A DNA stretch of 64,000 nucleotides, from contig JAJZDX010000009.1 of assembly GCA_021805865.1 (NCBI GenBank), positions 62,001 through 126,000 on the forward strand, given 5' to 3'. A model generated the notes under the pieces. The model was not told the DNA's origin. It saw only the letters and a program-made list of their open reading frames with translations, and did no database searches. This stretch comes from Pseudomonadota bacterium. GTDB taxonomy: Bacteria > Pseudomonadota > Gammaproteobacteria > Steroidobacterales > Steroidobacteraceae. Positions 36,464 to 45,011 of the stretch are shown here, piece after piece (within the stretch, counting starts at the first letter, position 1; every line of letters begins with the position of its first letter). Position numbers and translations under genes: made by a program.

Positions 36464-36537
36464 ACCTGGATAACTGGATGACCGCGATTGGCGAGCCCGC
36501 ACCCTTCAGGGCGTGCGGTAATTTTCAACACCCATAG
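36460..36537 (+). CDS. 25-codon frame, possible broken gene start
   Basis: This frame starts in an ATGA overlap (MNLDNWMTAIGEPAPF) and stops after 25 codons. Its second half runs through a terminator-like hairpin (36497-36518). The position, after the terminase genes, is where portal and head genes would begin, so this may be the stub of a deleted gene. Confidence 0.3.
   Translation: MNLDNWMTAIGEPAPFRACGNFQHP
36497..36524 (+). terminator. Terminator-like hairpin after the terminase module
   Basis: CCGCAC and GTGCGG enclose CCC-TTCA-GGG, followed by TAATTTTC. The stem is strong but the T tract is short, so termination may be partial. Confidence 0.5.
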
Positions 36538-36547
36538 GTAATTGCAA

Positions 36548-37330
36548 ATGGCTAACACAAACTTGAGAGAGATTTCGGAAGACGGCCCGGCTTGGGCAAC
36601 GACGTTGCGGCGCTCCATTGCGGACCTGGAGCGACGAATCAAACAAGCCGAGCGAGACATGCCCGGTAGCGAGCATGATTCTATTCCGAGTGAGTCCGCA
36701 TCGGCAACGACTCGCATGTCCGGCGCCCGCCAACGTGGCGTCGATCGCGACCTGGAAAACGGGATTGTGCATCTCACGACCTCGGGCCAGCGTCGCCAGC
36801 CGACCGAGGCGGACCGGGATTTTCAGTCCGGCCGCATGCAGCTAAACAGCTCGGGGCAACGGCGCATGGAAGCAGAGGTGCGTGAGTTGCGTGCGATGTT
36901 GGCCCGACTTCAGCGACAGGCCACGCCCGAAGAGAGGAATCAGCTCGCGGATGCCTATCACCGCGCGGATGCCATCTTTATGAAGTTTGGTTATCAGACC
37001 CCAGCGCCCATGCCGGGGGAAAGTCCGACGGCCTACCGGCATCGGCTGGCGGACGGGCTTAAGCGTCACTCACCGATGCTGAGTCGGACTAACATGGACG
37101 CATTGCGGGATGATGCGTTCGGTGCGGTCGAGGCTCGGATCTATCAGGATGCAACACGGGCCGCAAAAACGGGGATCGGATCTGCGCCGATGACCTTACA
37201 CCCGCACGAGCACAGCGAGGGTGGTCATGTCGTTACCGAATATTTCGGTGATAACCGCGCCTGGATGGCGCCCTTCATGACAGGCGGAACCAAGTTGAAA
37301 ATCAACCGGACACCGGGAAAGGTGGCGTGA
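36548..37330 (+). CDS. Hypothetical phage protein (260 residues)
   Basis: The ATG at 36548 opens a 260-residue protein. The first half is charged and helical (RRSIADLERRIKQAERDMPG, VRELRAMLARLQRQATPEERNQL). The middle holds ADAIFMKFGYQTPAPMPGESPTAYRHRLADGLKRHSP. The end (GHVVTEYFGDNRAWMAPFMTGGTKLKINRTPG) is like the tails of some phage head-associated proteins. I cannot assign a function; a structural or scaffold-like role is only a guess. Confidence 0.6.
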   Translation: MANTNLREISEDGPAWATTLRRSIADLERRIKQAERDMPGSEHDSIPSESASATTRMSGARQRGVDRDLENGIVHLTTSGQRRQPTEADRDFQSGRMQLNSSGQRRMEAEVRELRAMLARLQRQATPEERNQLADAYHRADAIFMKFGYQTPAPMPGESPTAYRHRLADGLKRHSPMLSRTNMDALRDDAFGAVEARIYQDATRAAKTGIGSAPMTLHPHEHSEGGHVVTEYFGDNRAWMAPFMTGGTKLKINRTPGKVA

Positions 37331-37331
37331 C

Positions 37332-38075
37332 ATGTTAAGTGCAATCAGCGAAACGATGCGCAATCTATTCGGTCCGCAGGCTATCAACGGCGCCCTTGCT
37401 TCGACCGTTGATGAGACGTGCGAGGCTCGTGCGATCATTTCTGAGGCAACGGCGCAAATCAGACAGTGGCTCGCCGAGCGCCAGAGTCTGGAGCGCGAAC
37501 TGGAAGTTGCGAAGGAGCGGCAGCAGTCCATCCGGGCACAACTTGACCTCGTGGCTCCAGCGGCCGAGCGTGCGGCCAAGGCTCGTGAAGCGGACGCGGC
37601 GGACCGCAAGAAACGGATGGAAGCCGGCAATCCTTGCGCGGACACGAAACTGACCGATGCAGTCGAGACGGCGGAGCGGGAGCTGCGGGAGGCCGAGCGC
37701 AATGCCACGGCGGCCGAGGCAGCATTACCGGCGCTGGAGGAGCTAACGAGGGAGGCGCAGGCGGCGCTCGCGCAAAACATCGATGCGGTCGATTTAGCGA
37801 TCTGGCGCCGCCGCCTCGCCGAGCTGTCTTTGCAGCTCCCCGAGGTGCGTTCCGCAGCGGCCATCGTCGCTGAGTTTGCGACCCGTGTTGCGACGCTGAA
37901 GGATATCGGCATTCGGCACAGACTGTACAACACTCCTCGCGGATCGGTTCCCGCCGAGTGGTCCGAAGTTTGTACGATCGAGCCTCCGACCGTCGAGCCG
38001 TGGTCGAACGGCATTCTGGCGGAAATAGATTATTTGCGCCGTCTGCGCGAGGACCCCGAGGCAACATTTGATTGA
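37332..38075 (+). CDS. Coiled-coil hypothetical phage protein
   Basis: The 247-residue product is dominated by Ala/Glu-rich heptad-like sequence (about residues 40-160: RQSLERELEVAKERQQSIRAQL, TAERELREAERNATAAEAALPALEEL). It starts 1 bp after the preceding stop, so the two genes are coupled. A long coiled coil is the only visible feature. Confidence 0.6.
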   Translation: MLSAISETMRNLFGPQAINGALASTVDETCEARAIISEATAQIRQWLAERQSLERELEVAKERQQSIRAQLDLVAPAAERAAKAREADAADRKKRMEAGNPCADTKLTDAVETAERELREAERNATAAEAALPALEELTREAQAALAQNIDAVDLAIWRRRLAELSLQLPEVRSAAAIVAEFATRVATLKDIGIRHRLYNTPRGSVPAEWSEVCTIEPPTVEPWSNGILAEIDYLRRLREDPEATFD

Positions 38076-38132
38076 ATGTTAGCCATCCCGCCGTTTTGCG
38101 TTTCGCGGCGGGCGTGACCAGCCGGAGGTGTC

Positions 38133-38351
38133 ATGTCCAAACAACACCGGCTACCCAAGCGTTCGGTTTCGCGGTGGCATGCCACCTCATCCTCCTCGGG
38201 CGGCTTGGGTCGCTACCTTGAGCGCAGAGCAAGAGCCGGCGCGGTCTGTTTGACCGGCGGCCGGCACTCCATCATCACTGAGAGTTTCCATGAGCAGGCC
38301 ATCATCGAAGTGGGCGCGTCGGCTGGTGCGCCGCCTTCGGACGGAGCTTGA
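38133..38351 (+). CDS. Small hypothetical protein (72 residues), tentative
   Basis: A strong ribosome site GGAGGTG at 38124-38130 precedes the ATG. The product is basic (MSKQHRLPKRSVSRWHATSSSSGGLGRYLERRARAGAVCLTGG). A CCCGCCG/CGGCGGG hairpin (38089-38114) lies between it and the previous gene. No family recognised. Confidence 0.4.
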   Translation: MSKQHRLPKRSVSRWHATSSSSGGLGRYLERRARAGAVCLTGGRHSIITESFHEQAIIEVGASAGAPPSDGA

Positions 38352-38598
38352 TCGATCAAACTGCCGCCCTCGCAGCCGGTCGGCGAAATTCTGGCGTTCC
38401 CGGCCAGAACCCGGATGGGCGCCACGACGTGGAGAAATCACGCAAGTACGGCAGATAGCCGACTCGGCGGCCGGATTTCCGGGGGTGCCAAGGTAGCGAC
38501 CCCCCTGCCGATCGCCGCTCTTATCGCATTACAGGCGGTCGATTTTAGCGGTATCGGGAGCTGTGCAATGGAGCGCCGCCCCTATACCCGCCGAAACG
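38352..38598. other. Non-coding or unresolved stretch
   Basis: Two short overlapping rightward frames (from 38290 and from 38415) cross this stretch, but neither has a ribosome site, family signature or overlap with a neighbour. I see no gene I can support. It separates the rightward phage genes from the two leftward genes at the right end. Confidence 0.3.
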
Positions 38599-38621
38599 AA
38601 AACCCCGGCGCGTGGCCGGGG
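38599..38621 (-). terminator. Terminator of the two leftward island genes
   Basis: On the minus strand CCCCGGC-CACGC-GCCGGGG is followed by TTTT. It lies about 30 bp beyond the stop of the gene at 38653-38985. Confidence 0.75.
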
Positions 38622-38652
38622 CTTCGTGGTTCCATTTCAGGCTCGCAAGCCG

Positions 38653-38985
38653 TCAATCGGGGTGCGCGTCGCCTCCGGCCTTGAATGCCGCCCAGGCATC
38701 GGCCGGGATCGCGCTCCTTGCGACCGCGTGCCACTGCCGGCGCTCTGCGGGATTGAGCCCGTTGTACCAGGCTATGCCCAGCTCGGCGTCCTGCGGGATG
38801 ACCGGCTGGCTGGCCGGCTCAATGACGAGCACGCCGCGATCCCGATCGAAGCGCCCGACGATGCCGGCCCGCGCGAGCGCTTCTGAAAAGGCCATTAAAT
38901 TGACCGAGCCAGCGATTACAGCCGGCACCTCACTTGTGTCCGTGCGCATGGTGCCGGGCCGCAGTTCCACGATGACAGCGCTCAC
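38653..38985 (-). CDS. Hypothetical protein (110 residues)
   Basis: The GTG at 38985 overlaps the stop of the upstream gene (GTGA) and has GGGGGAG upstream, so I chose it over longer readings. The product contains VPAVIAGSVNLMAFSEALARAGIVGRFDRDRGVLVIEPASQPVI. No family recognised. It is the last gene of a leftward pair at the right end of the island. Confidence 0.55.
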   Translation of the reverse strand: MSAVIVELRPGTMRTDTSEVPAVIAGSVNLMAFSEALARAGIVGRFDRDRGVLVIEPASQPVIPQDAELGIAWYNGLNPAERRQWHAVARSAIPADAWAAFKAGGDAHPD

Positions 38986-39353
38986 GGCTGCTCCCCCATG
39001 CCTCCAACGATCACCGCTGTCTGCGCCCGGATTTCCTCGTCCGTGAGCGGCCGCTTTGGTGCGTGAACGTGGCGGGTATGCCAAGCGTCGATTTCATCAT
39101 AGAGGCTGTCCAGGACTTCGGTAGCGTCATGCAGGACGACCCCGGCTGGCTCCAGGTCCCGCGAGACGTTCTGGAAGTCGTAGAGACGTTGATCGACGAG
39201 CCGGAGATGCTGGAGCACCCCGAGCAGCCGGCGCTGCAGCTCGTCGAACTCGGACGGCCCCTGCGCCGCATCCAGGATGCGGGCATCGGTGCGATCGTTC
39301 GGGTGGACGTGAGACGGTGCGCCGGCTGGCGCGGTAGACTTGAACGTAGCCAT
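38982..39353 (-). CDS. Hypothetical protein (123 residues)
   Basis: A helical, acidic protein (SEFDELQRRLLGVLQHLRLVDQRLYDFQNVSRDLEPAGVVLHDATEVLDSLYDEIDAWH). It overlaps the downstream gene by GTGA, which supports both starts. Genes in this position of integrated elements are sometimes cargo or immunity genes, but nothing in the sequence tells which. Confidence 0.55.
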   Translation of the reverse strand: MATFKSTAPAGAPSHVHPNDRTDARILDAAQGPSEFDELQRRLLGVLQHLRLVDQRLYDFQNVSRDLEPAGVVLHDATEVLDSLYDEIDAWHTRHVHAPKRPLTDEEIRAQTAVIVGGMGEQP

Positions 39354-39676
39354 GACTGAACCTCACTCGTTCGGTTGCGGTGAGCCGCTCGGCCGTGAGA
39401 GACGCGGCCGGGCGGCGCTTGCGGCGCGGAGGGGCAGTGCTGAATCCTGTCGGTATCCAAGACGGTATCTGCGCCAAGTAAGCGCGAATCATCCGTTGAA
39501 AATCATCTGGTTACAGCGTTCTTCAATCTAGTGGCGCGATATGCCGAGCGGCTGCTGACTGCGCAGCCGGATATCCCGTAACGCTGAGGGCGGCGGCGCT
39601 CGTGCGCAAGCCCGGGCCGCTGTGTCCGGGCAAGCCCCGGTATACTCATAGGCCCTACGCACCAGGCGCCCCGCCC
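39354..39676. other. Right island junction and ribBA upstream region
   Basis: Paired boxes GTCGGTAT (39449-39456) and GACGGTAT (39461-39468), 12 bp apart, mirror the left junction. The 10-mer GACGGTATCT occurs at both 25608 and 39461. The host sequence presumably resumes shortly after. TATACT at 39641-39646 could be a -10 for ribBA but has no good -35. No gene is seen here. Confidence 0.5.
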
Positions 39677-40849
39677 ATGTCCCAAGTGCTTCCCCTTTCC
39701 GGCCAGGCTTCGCTGGAATGTTCCACGGGCCTGAATTCCATCGAAGACATTCTCCAGGATCTCAAAGCCGGCCGGATGGTGGTCATCATGGATGATGAGG
39801 ATCGCGAGAACGAGGGCGACCTGATCATGGCCGCCGAGCTCGCCACGCCCGAGGCCGTGGCCTTCATGATTCGTCATGCCAGCGGCATCATTTGTGTGCC
39901 CATGGAAGAAGATCGGCTTTTGAAGCTTGATCTGCCGCAAATGGTCGCGAACAATAGCGAATCGCATCGAACAGCATTTACGGTATCGGTCGATCTCATC
40001 GCCGGAACGACGACGGGCGTGTCTTCGCAGGATCGGGCTGCCACCATCCGGGCATTGGCCCACCCGAACGCCGGGTCTGCCGATTTCGCGCGCCCGGGAC
40101 ACATCTTTCCGCTGCGCTCGCGCTCCGGTGGAGTACTGGTGCGCACGGGCCACACCGAGGCTGCCGTGGACCTGTGCCGGCTCGCCGGGCTGGCCCCGGC
40201 CGGGGTGATCTGCGAGGTGATGAACGATGACGGGACGATGGCCCGCCGGACGGAGCTGCAGACCTTCGCTGCCCGGCACGGGCTGAAGATCGGAACCATC
40301 GCCGACCTGATCCGCTATCGCTTGCGCAATGAGCGGTCGGTCGAGCGCATCAGCGAGCAGCTCGTGCACACCGAGCTCGGCGAGTTCCGTCTCTATTCCT
40401 ACCAGGACCGGGTCAGCCAGGAGGTGCATCTGGCGCTCGTCAAGGGGAGCCTCGCCGGAGGCGAGCCGCCACTGGTCCGGGTGCATGTGGCCGATGCCCT
40501 GCGCGACCTGCTCGGTATCCGGGCTGACCCCCTCGCCTGGACGCTGCGTGCCGCGATGGAGCGGGTCGCCAGCGCCGGCAGCGGCGTGATCGTGCTGCTG
40601 CGCGACCGGGATTCGCCGGAGGACCTGCTCGAGGCTGTGCGGGGGCTGTCGCTGCCGGCGGAACCGGACGCCGGCTCCCCCCGGCTGGCGCGGCGCGATG
40701 GCGAGGTGCTCAAGACCTTCGGTATCGGCGCCCAGATCCTGAAGGACTTGGGCGTCCACCGCATGCGCGTACTGTCCGCACCCAAGCAGATTCACGGGAT
40801 CGCCGCATTCGGTCTGGAGATCCACAGCTACGTTGGAGAAAACGCTTGA
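39677..40849 (+). CDS. ribBA: RibBA/RibBX: DHBP synthase with degenerate GTP cyclohydrolase II domain
   Basis: The N-terminal domain (about 25-225) is 3,4-dihydroxy-2-butanone-4-phosphate synthase, with [12 protein letters not shown] and [30 protein letters not shown] intact. The C-terminal domain resembles GTP cyclohydrolase II in outline but lacks the zinc-binding cysteine cluster: the [16 protein letters not shown] stretch replaces the family's Cys-rich segment. It should therefore supply DHBP only, as described for proteobacterial RibBX proteins, and a separate ribA is expected elsewhere. The start MSQVLPLSG at 39677 gives 390 residues; an in-frame start 25 codons earlier is less likely. 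It overlaps ribH by TTGA. Confidence 0.92.
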   Translation: MSQVLPLSGQASLECSTGLNSIEDILQDLKAGRMVVIMDDEDRENEGDLIMAAELATPEAVAFMIRHASGIICVPMEEDRLLKLDLPQMVANNSESHRTAFTVSVDLIAGTTTGVSSQDRAATIRALAHPNAGSADFARPGHIFPLRSRSGGVLVRTGHTEAAVDLCRLAGLAPAGVICEVMNDDGTMARRTELQTFAARHGLKIGTIADLIRYRLRNERSVERISEQLVHTELGEFRLYSYQDRVSQEVHLALVKGSLAGGEPPLVRVHVADALRDLLGIRADPLAWTLRAAMERVASAGSGVIVLLRDRDSPEDLLEAVRGLSLPAEPDAGSPRLARRDGEVLKTFGIGAQILKDLGVHRMRVLSAPKQIHGIAAFGLEIHSYVGENA

Positions 40850-41322
40850 GCGCAGTGCGCATGGTGGAAGGGGAGATTGCCGCCGGTGGTCGCAAAGTCG
40901 CGATCGTCGCGGCGAGGTTCAACGATTTCATCGTCGCGAGCCTCCTCAAGGGCGCCACGAGCGCTTGGCTGGAGCGGGGCGGGGCGGCGGAGGACCTGCT
41001 GGTCGCCCGCGTTCCGGGTGCTTTCGAGCTGCCCGTGGCCGCCCGCAAGCTCGCCGCCGCCGGCCGCTACGATGCGGTGGTCGCGCTCGGCTGCGTGATC
41101 CGCGGCGGCACGCCTCATTTCGAGTACGTCGCGGGCGAGTGTGCGCGGGGACTGCAGCAGGCGGCCCTCGAGAGCGGCGTTCCGGTGATTTTCGGTGTGC
41201 TCACCGTGGACACGGTGGAGCAGGCGATCGAGCGTGCGGCGGTGGGCGCCGGCAACAAAGGCGGCGAGGCGATGGAGGCAGCGCTCGAAATGGCCGCTCT
41301 CCTGGCGCGGCTCGGGACCTGA
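40846..41322 (+). CDS. ribH: 6,7-dimethyl-8-ribityllumazine synthase
   Basis: RibH condenses DHBP with the pyrimidine to form lumazine. The 158 residues include [15 protein letters not shown] and [17 protein letters not shown], containing the catalytic His region. The start is a TTG inside a TTGA overlap with ribBA, with GGAGAA 5 bp upstream; an in-frame ATG at 40861 is the alternative. nusB overlaps the stop by one base. Confidence 0.96.
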   Translation: MSAVRMVEGEIAAGGRKVAIVAARFNDFIVASLLKGATSAWLERGGAAEDLLVARVPGAFELPVAARKLAAAGRYDAVVALGCVIRGGTPHFEYVAGECARGLQQAALESGVPVIFGVLTVDTVEQAIERAAVGAGNKGGEAMEAALEMAALLARLGT

Positions 41323-41765
41323 TGACCGCGCACCCCTCGCTCCGACAGCTCTCGCGCCAGAGATCCGTGGCGCGCAAGCTCGCGCTGCAGGCACTGTATC
41401 GGTGGCAGATCAACGAGTGCCCGTGGCAGGACCTGGTACAGGAGTTCGCCGGCGCCGAGGACATGGCGCGCGCCGACCCGGAGTATTTTCGCGAGCTGGT
41501 CGAGGCCATCTCGCACTCGCACACGGCGCTCGATGCGCGGCTTGCGGCCTGGATCGACCGCCCCCCCGCGCAGCTCGATCCGATCGAGCACGCCATCCTG
41601 CTGATCGGCCTGTACGAGCTTTCGGCCCGCCCCGAAGTGCCGTATCGCGTCGCCATCAACGAAGCGGTGGCGCTGACCAAGCGATTTGGAGCGACCGACG
41701 GCCATAAGTACGTCAACGCGGTATTGGACCGGGCGGCGCGCGAGCTGCGGTCCGGCGAGGGCTGA
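41322..41765 (+). CDS. nusB: NusB, transcription antitermination factor
   Basis: NusB binds boxA RNA with S10 and supports rRNA antitermination. The 147-residue protein has SVARKLALQALYRWQI at the N-terminus and VPYRVAINEAVALTKRFGATDGHKYVNAVLD at the C-terminus, both diagnostic. The start overlaps the ribH stop (TGATG). Confidence 0.96.
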   Translation: MTAHPSLRQLSRQRSVARKLALQALYRWQINECPWQDLVQEFAGAEDMARADPEYFRELVEAISHSHTALDARLAAWIDRPPAQLDPIEHAILLIGLYELSARPEVPYRVAINEAVALTKRFGATDGHKYVNAVLDRAARELRSGEG

Positions 41766-41802
41766 GGATGCGAGGCCGCTCGAAGTCTGGAGGCACGCTG
41801 GC

Positions 41803-42771
41803 ATGCCGCTGTCGGAATTCGGCCTGATCGAACGGTATTTCCGCCACTGCGGCGTCACGCGGGAAGATGTGCGCCTCGGTGTGGGCGATGATGCCGCCCT
41901 GCTCGAGTGTCCGCCCGGACAGCACCTGGTCGCGGCCATGGATACCCTGGTCGACGGGGTGCATTTCCCGCACGGCGCGCCGCCGGCCTCCATCGGCTAC
42001 CGCGCGCTCGCCGTCAACCTGAGCGATCTGGCCGCCATGGGGGCGCGGGCCGCCTGGGCCCTGCTCGCCCTGACCTTGCCCGAAGCCGATGAGGCGTGGC
42101 TGTCGCAGTTCACCGCTGGTTTCGCCCGGTTGGCCCGCCTTCACCGCGTAGCCCTGGTGGGCGGGGACACGACGCGCGGGCCGCTCTCCGTCACGGTGCA
42201 GGTTCTGGGCCATGTGTCGGGCCCGGCCATGCTGCGGTCGGGCGGCAGACCCGGGCATGCCTTGTTCGTCTCGGGGACCCCCGGCGATGCGGCGGCGGGC
42301 CTCGCCCTCGAGCAGGGGCGCTGGCCCGAATCCCAGGGGGCGCAGTACCTGCGCGAGCGGTTTCTGTTTCCCACTCCCCGGATGGAGCTCGGCGAGCGGC
42401 TGCGGGAGTACGCGAGCGCGTGCATCGACGTATCGGACGGCCTGCTCGGGGATGCCGGTAAGCTCGCCGCGGCGAGCGGCTGCGGCGCGCAGATCGCCTA
42501 TGCCGATCTGCCGCTCTCGGAGCCGTTGGTGCGGGTGGCGGGTGCCGAGCGCGCCCATGAGCTCGCGTTGACGGGCGGCGATGATTACGAGCTGTGCTTC
42601 AGCGTCGGCCCGGGGCAGCTCGAGAGCCTGTTGGCGAAAATGCCGCCGCAGCGCTGGGGCTACACACGCATCGGCACCCTGCGGGAGGCGCCGGGCACCG
42701 AGGTCGTGCGCGATGGCGTGGCGGTGAAACTCGCCCATTCGGGATACGATCACTTCTCAGAGCCGGCCTGA
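41803..42771 (+). CDS. thiL: Thiamine-monophosphate kinase
   Basis: ThiL phosphorylates thiamine monophosphate to thiamine diphosphate. The 322 residues contain LGVGDDAALLE, MDTLVDGVHF, LVGGDTTRG, IDVSDGLLGDAGKLA and TGGDDYELCF, matching family motifs. GGAGG at 41789-41793 supports the ATG at 41803. pgpA, a common next gene, is absent; a kinase gene follows after 118 bp. Confidence 0.96.
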   Translation: MPLSEFGLIERYFRHCGVTREDVRLGVGDDAALLECPPGQHLVAAMDTLVDGVHFPHGAPPASIGYRALAVNLSDLAAMGARAAWALLALTLPEADEAWLSQFTAGFARLARLHRVALVGGDTTRGPLSVTVQVLGHVSGPAMLRSGGRPGHALFVSGTPGDAAAGLALEQGRWPESQGAQYLRERFLFPTPRMELGERLREYASACIDVSDGLLGDAGKLAAASGCGAQIAYADLPLSEPLVRVAGAERAHELALTGGDDYELCFSVGPGQLESLLAKMPPQRWGYTRIGTLREAPGTEVVRDGVAVKLAHSGYDHFSEPA

Positions 42772-42889
42772 GTCGGCGTTATGTGAAATCTCGGCGCGCG
42801 CCGGGCCCGGCCAATCCTAGGGGCGTATCACAGCCCCGCTGAGCGGGCGAAGCGTATGCTGCGACACACCCTCTCATTCCCCCTGAGAC

Positions 42890-44194
42890 ATGTCCCAAGC
42901 CTCTCGATCCGCCGTCTCTCCCGAGGCCGCCGCGCGCAGCGTCCCTGCACGAATCGGCAAGTACGAGGTGATCAAGGAAGTCGGCCGCGGCAGCACCGGC
43001 GTGGTCTATCTGTCGCACGACACCTATTACGGGCGCGACGTCGCGATCAAGGTCTACAACATGGACGCTGGCGCGGACGCTCAGCGCCTGCGCTCCGCAC
43101 GCAAGATGTTCCTTTCCGAGGCGCACCTCGTCGGCATGTTGCAGCATCCCTATGTGCTGCCCATCTTCGACGCTGGCGAGGAGAACGGCCGCTGCTACAT
43201 CGTCACCGAGTATGTGCATCACGCGCGGACGCTGTCGACGTACTGCCGCCCGGACAACCTGCTGCCTCTCGATGACATCATCGAGATCGTCTTCAAGTGC
43301 GCCAAGGCATTGCATTACGCGCACACGCGCGGTGTGATCCACCGGGACATCAAACCCTCGAACATCCTGCTGACCCAGGACGGGGAGGTGCGCATCATCG
43401 ACTTCGGCATCGCGCTGGTCTCGGATGCCGATATCTCGCGGATTGAAGGCATCGCCGGCAGCCCGTCCTACATGTCCCCGGAGCAGGTGCAGAGCCTGGA
43501 GCTGACCCCCCGCTCGGACATCTACTCCCTCGGCGCGGTCATGTACGAGCTGCTCACCGGCGCCCGTCCCTTCCGCGCCGGCAACCTGCAGAAGCTCCTG
43601 CACCAGATCGTCTACGCCACGCCGCCGCCCGTGCACAAGCTGCGCCGGGAGGTGTCCGAGGAGCTGGAGAACGTGGTCGTCACGGCGCTGCAGAAAGATC
43701 CGGCCAAGCGCCAGAGGAGCGGCCTCGAGCTCGCCGCCGAGCTCGCCCGGGTGCACCAGCGGCTGCGCCAGAGCAATACCCGCATCGACCTTCAGGAGCA
43801 GTTCGGTGTGCTGCGGCGCCTGAAATTCTTCCACGAGTTCTCGCACGTCGAGGTCCGCGAGGTGTTGCAGGCAAGCGCCTGGCAGCACTACGCCGAAGGC
43901 GAGGAGATCGTGCGGGAAGGCGATCTCGACGATCGGTTCTACATCCAGGTGTCGGGCCACTGTGTCGTCGAGCGCCACGGGCGGCGGATCGCCGTGCTCG
44001 GCACGGGTGACTGCTTCGGTGAGGCGAGCTACGTCCCGGGGGCCAAGCGCACCGCCACGGTCCGCGCCGCCAGCGCGGTGACGGTGCTCAAGGTGAGCGC
44101 CACGCAGCTCGAGCAGGTCTCGATATCCTGCCAGCTGCGCTTCATCCGCGTGTTTCTGCGCACCCTGATCGGCCGGCTGCAAAGCGCCGAATGA
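42890..44194 (+). CDS. Ser/Thr protein kinase fused to cyclic-nucleotide-binding domain
   Basis: Residues 24-290 form an active-looking Hanks-type kinase: glycine loop GRGSTGVV, VAIK with Lys54, HRDIKPSN near 151, DFG near 171 and SYMSPEQ near 195. Residues 310-425 form a cNMP-binding domain with cassette FGEASYVPGAKRTATV, keeping the Glu and Arg typical of ligand-binding members. No transmembrane segment separates the two, so the protein is cytosolic. A PKG-like layout, in which the nucleotide domain regulates the kinase, is likely but inferred. The next gene starts 139 bp away. Confidence 0.92.
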   Translation: MSQASRSAVSPEAAARSVPARIGKYEVIKEVGRGSTGVVYLSHDTYYGRDVAIKVYNMDAGADAQRLRSARKMFLSEAHLVGMLQHPYVLPIFDAGEENGRCYIVTEYVHHARTLSTYCRPDNLLPLDDIIEIVFKCAKALHYAHTRGVIHRDIKPSNILLTQDGEVRIIDFGIALVSDADISRIEGIAGSPSYMSPEQVQSLELTPRSDIYSLGAVMYELLTGARPFRAGNLQKLLHQIVYATPPPVHKLRREVSEELENVVVTALQKDPAKRQRSGLELAAELARVHQRLRQSNTRIDLQEQFGVLRRLKFFHEFSHVEVREVLQASAWQHYAEGEEIVREGDLDDRFYIQVSGHCVVERHGRRIAVLGTGDCFGEASYVPGAKRTATVRAASAVTVLKVSATQLEQVSISCQLRFIRVFLRTLIGRLQSAE

Positions 44195-44333
44195 GCCGCG
44201 GTCGGGAGCGGCCGGGCAGGCCCCTGCCCCGGACGCAGCGCGCAGCGGGCCGAGGGTAGCGAGCGGTGCGGCGCGATGGCCGCCGCGGCTCGCCCCCTGC
44301 GTGTGCGCTGCGGCTGCTGTACCCTTGGCCGCC

Positions 44334-45011
44334 GTGCACATCCTTCTCATAGAGGACGACATCGAAGCCGCCAGGTTTCTCGTGAAGGGACTGCGCGAGA
44401 GCGGCTATTCCGTCGACCACGCCGCCACCGGTCGCGACGGGCTCGCGCGCGCCCTCGCCGGCAGATTCGACCTGATCGTCACCGACCGCATGCTGCCGTA
44501 CATGGACGGCCTCACGATCATTCAACACCTGCGCGAGGCGGGCCTCACCACCCCGGTGCTGGTGCTGAGCGCCCTCGGCACGGTCGATGATCGCATCCGG
44601 GGCTTGAAGGGCGGCGGCGATGACTACCTCACCAAGCCCTTCGCTTTCGATGAGCTGCTGGCGCGCATCGAGGCGCTGCTGCGCCGCCATGCCAGCGGCG
44701 CCGGGGGGGCCTGTCTGAAGGTGGGGGACCTGGAATTCGATCTGCTCAAGCGGCGCGTGACCCGCGGCGGGCGGGAGATCGTGCTCACCTCGCGCGAGCA
44801 GAAGCTGCTCGAGTTCCTGATGCGTCGAGCCGGGCAGGTGATCACCCGCACCATGCTGCTCGAGGGGGTGTGGGATCTGCATTTCGACCCACAGAGCAAC
44901 CTGGTCGATGTGCACATCAGCCGGCTGCGCCAGGCGATCGACCGCGGCTCGGACCGTCCGCTCATTCACACGGTGCGCGGCTCGGGGTACGTGCTCGGGG
45001 AGGAGCCATGA
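44334..45011 (+). CDS. OmpR-family response regulator
   Basis: The 225-residue protein starts at GTG 44334 (MHILLIEDD). The receiver domain has Asp8, Asp9, phospho-acceptor Asp51 and Lys in LTKPF; the C-terminal winged helix has EQKLLEFLMRRAGQVITRTMLLEGVWD and VDVHISRLRQAID. An in-frame GTG at 44301 is the alternative start. It overlaps the histidine kinase gene by ATGA. Confidence 0.94.
   Translation: MHILLIEDDIEAARFLVKGLRESGYSVDHAATGRDGLARALAGRFDLIVTDRMLPYMDGLTIIQHLREAGLTTPVLVLSALGTVDDRIRGLKGGGDDYLTKPFAFDELLARIEALLRRHASGAGGACLKVGDLEFDLLKRRVTRGGREIVLTSREQKLLEFLMRRAGQVITRTMLLEGVWDLHFDPQSNLVDVHISRLRQAIDRGSDRPLIHTVRGSGYVLGEEP

Noticed and set aside
38290..38684. Two short rightward frames (68 and 89 codons)
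   Set aside because: They overlap each other, lack ribosome sites, and the second crosses a leftward terminator and the end of a leftward gene.
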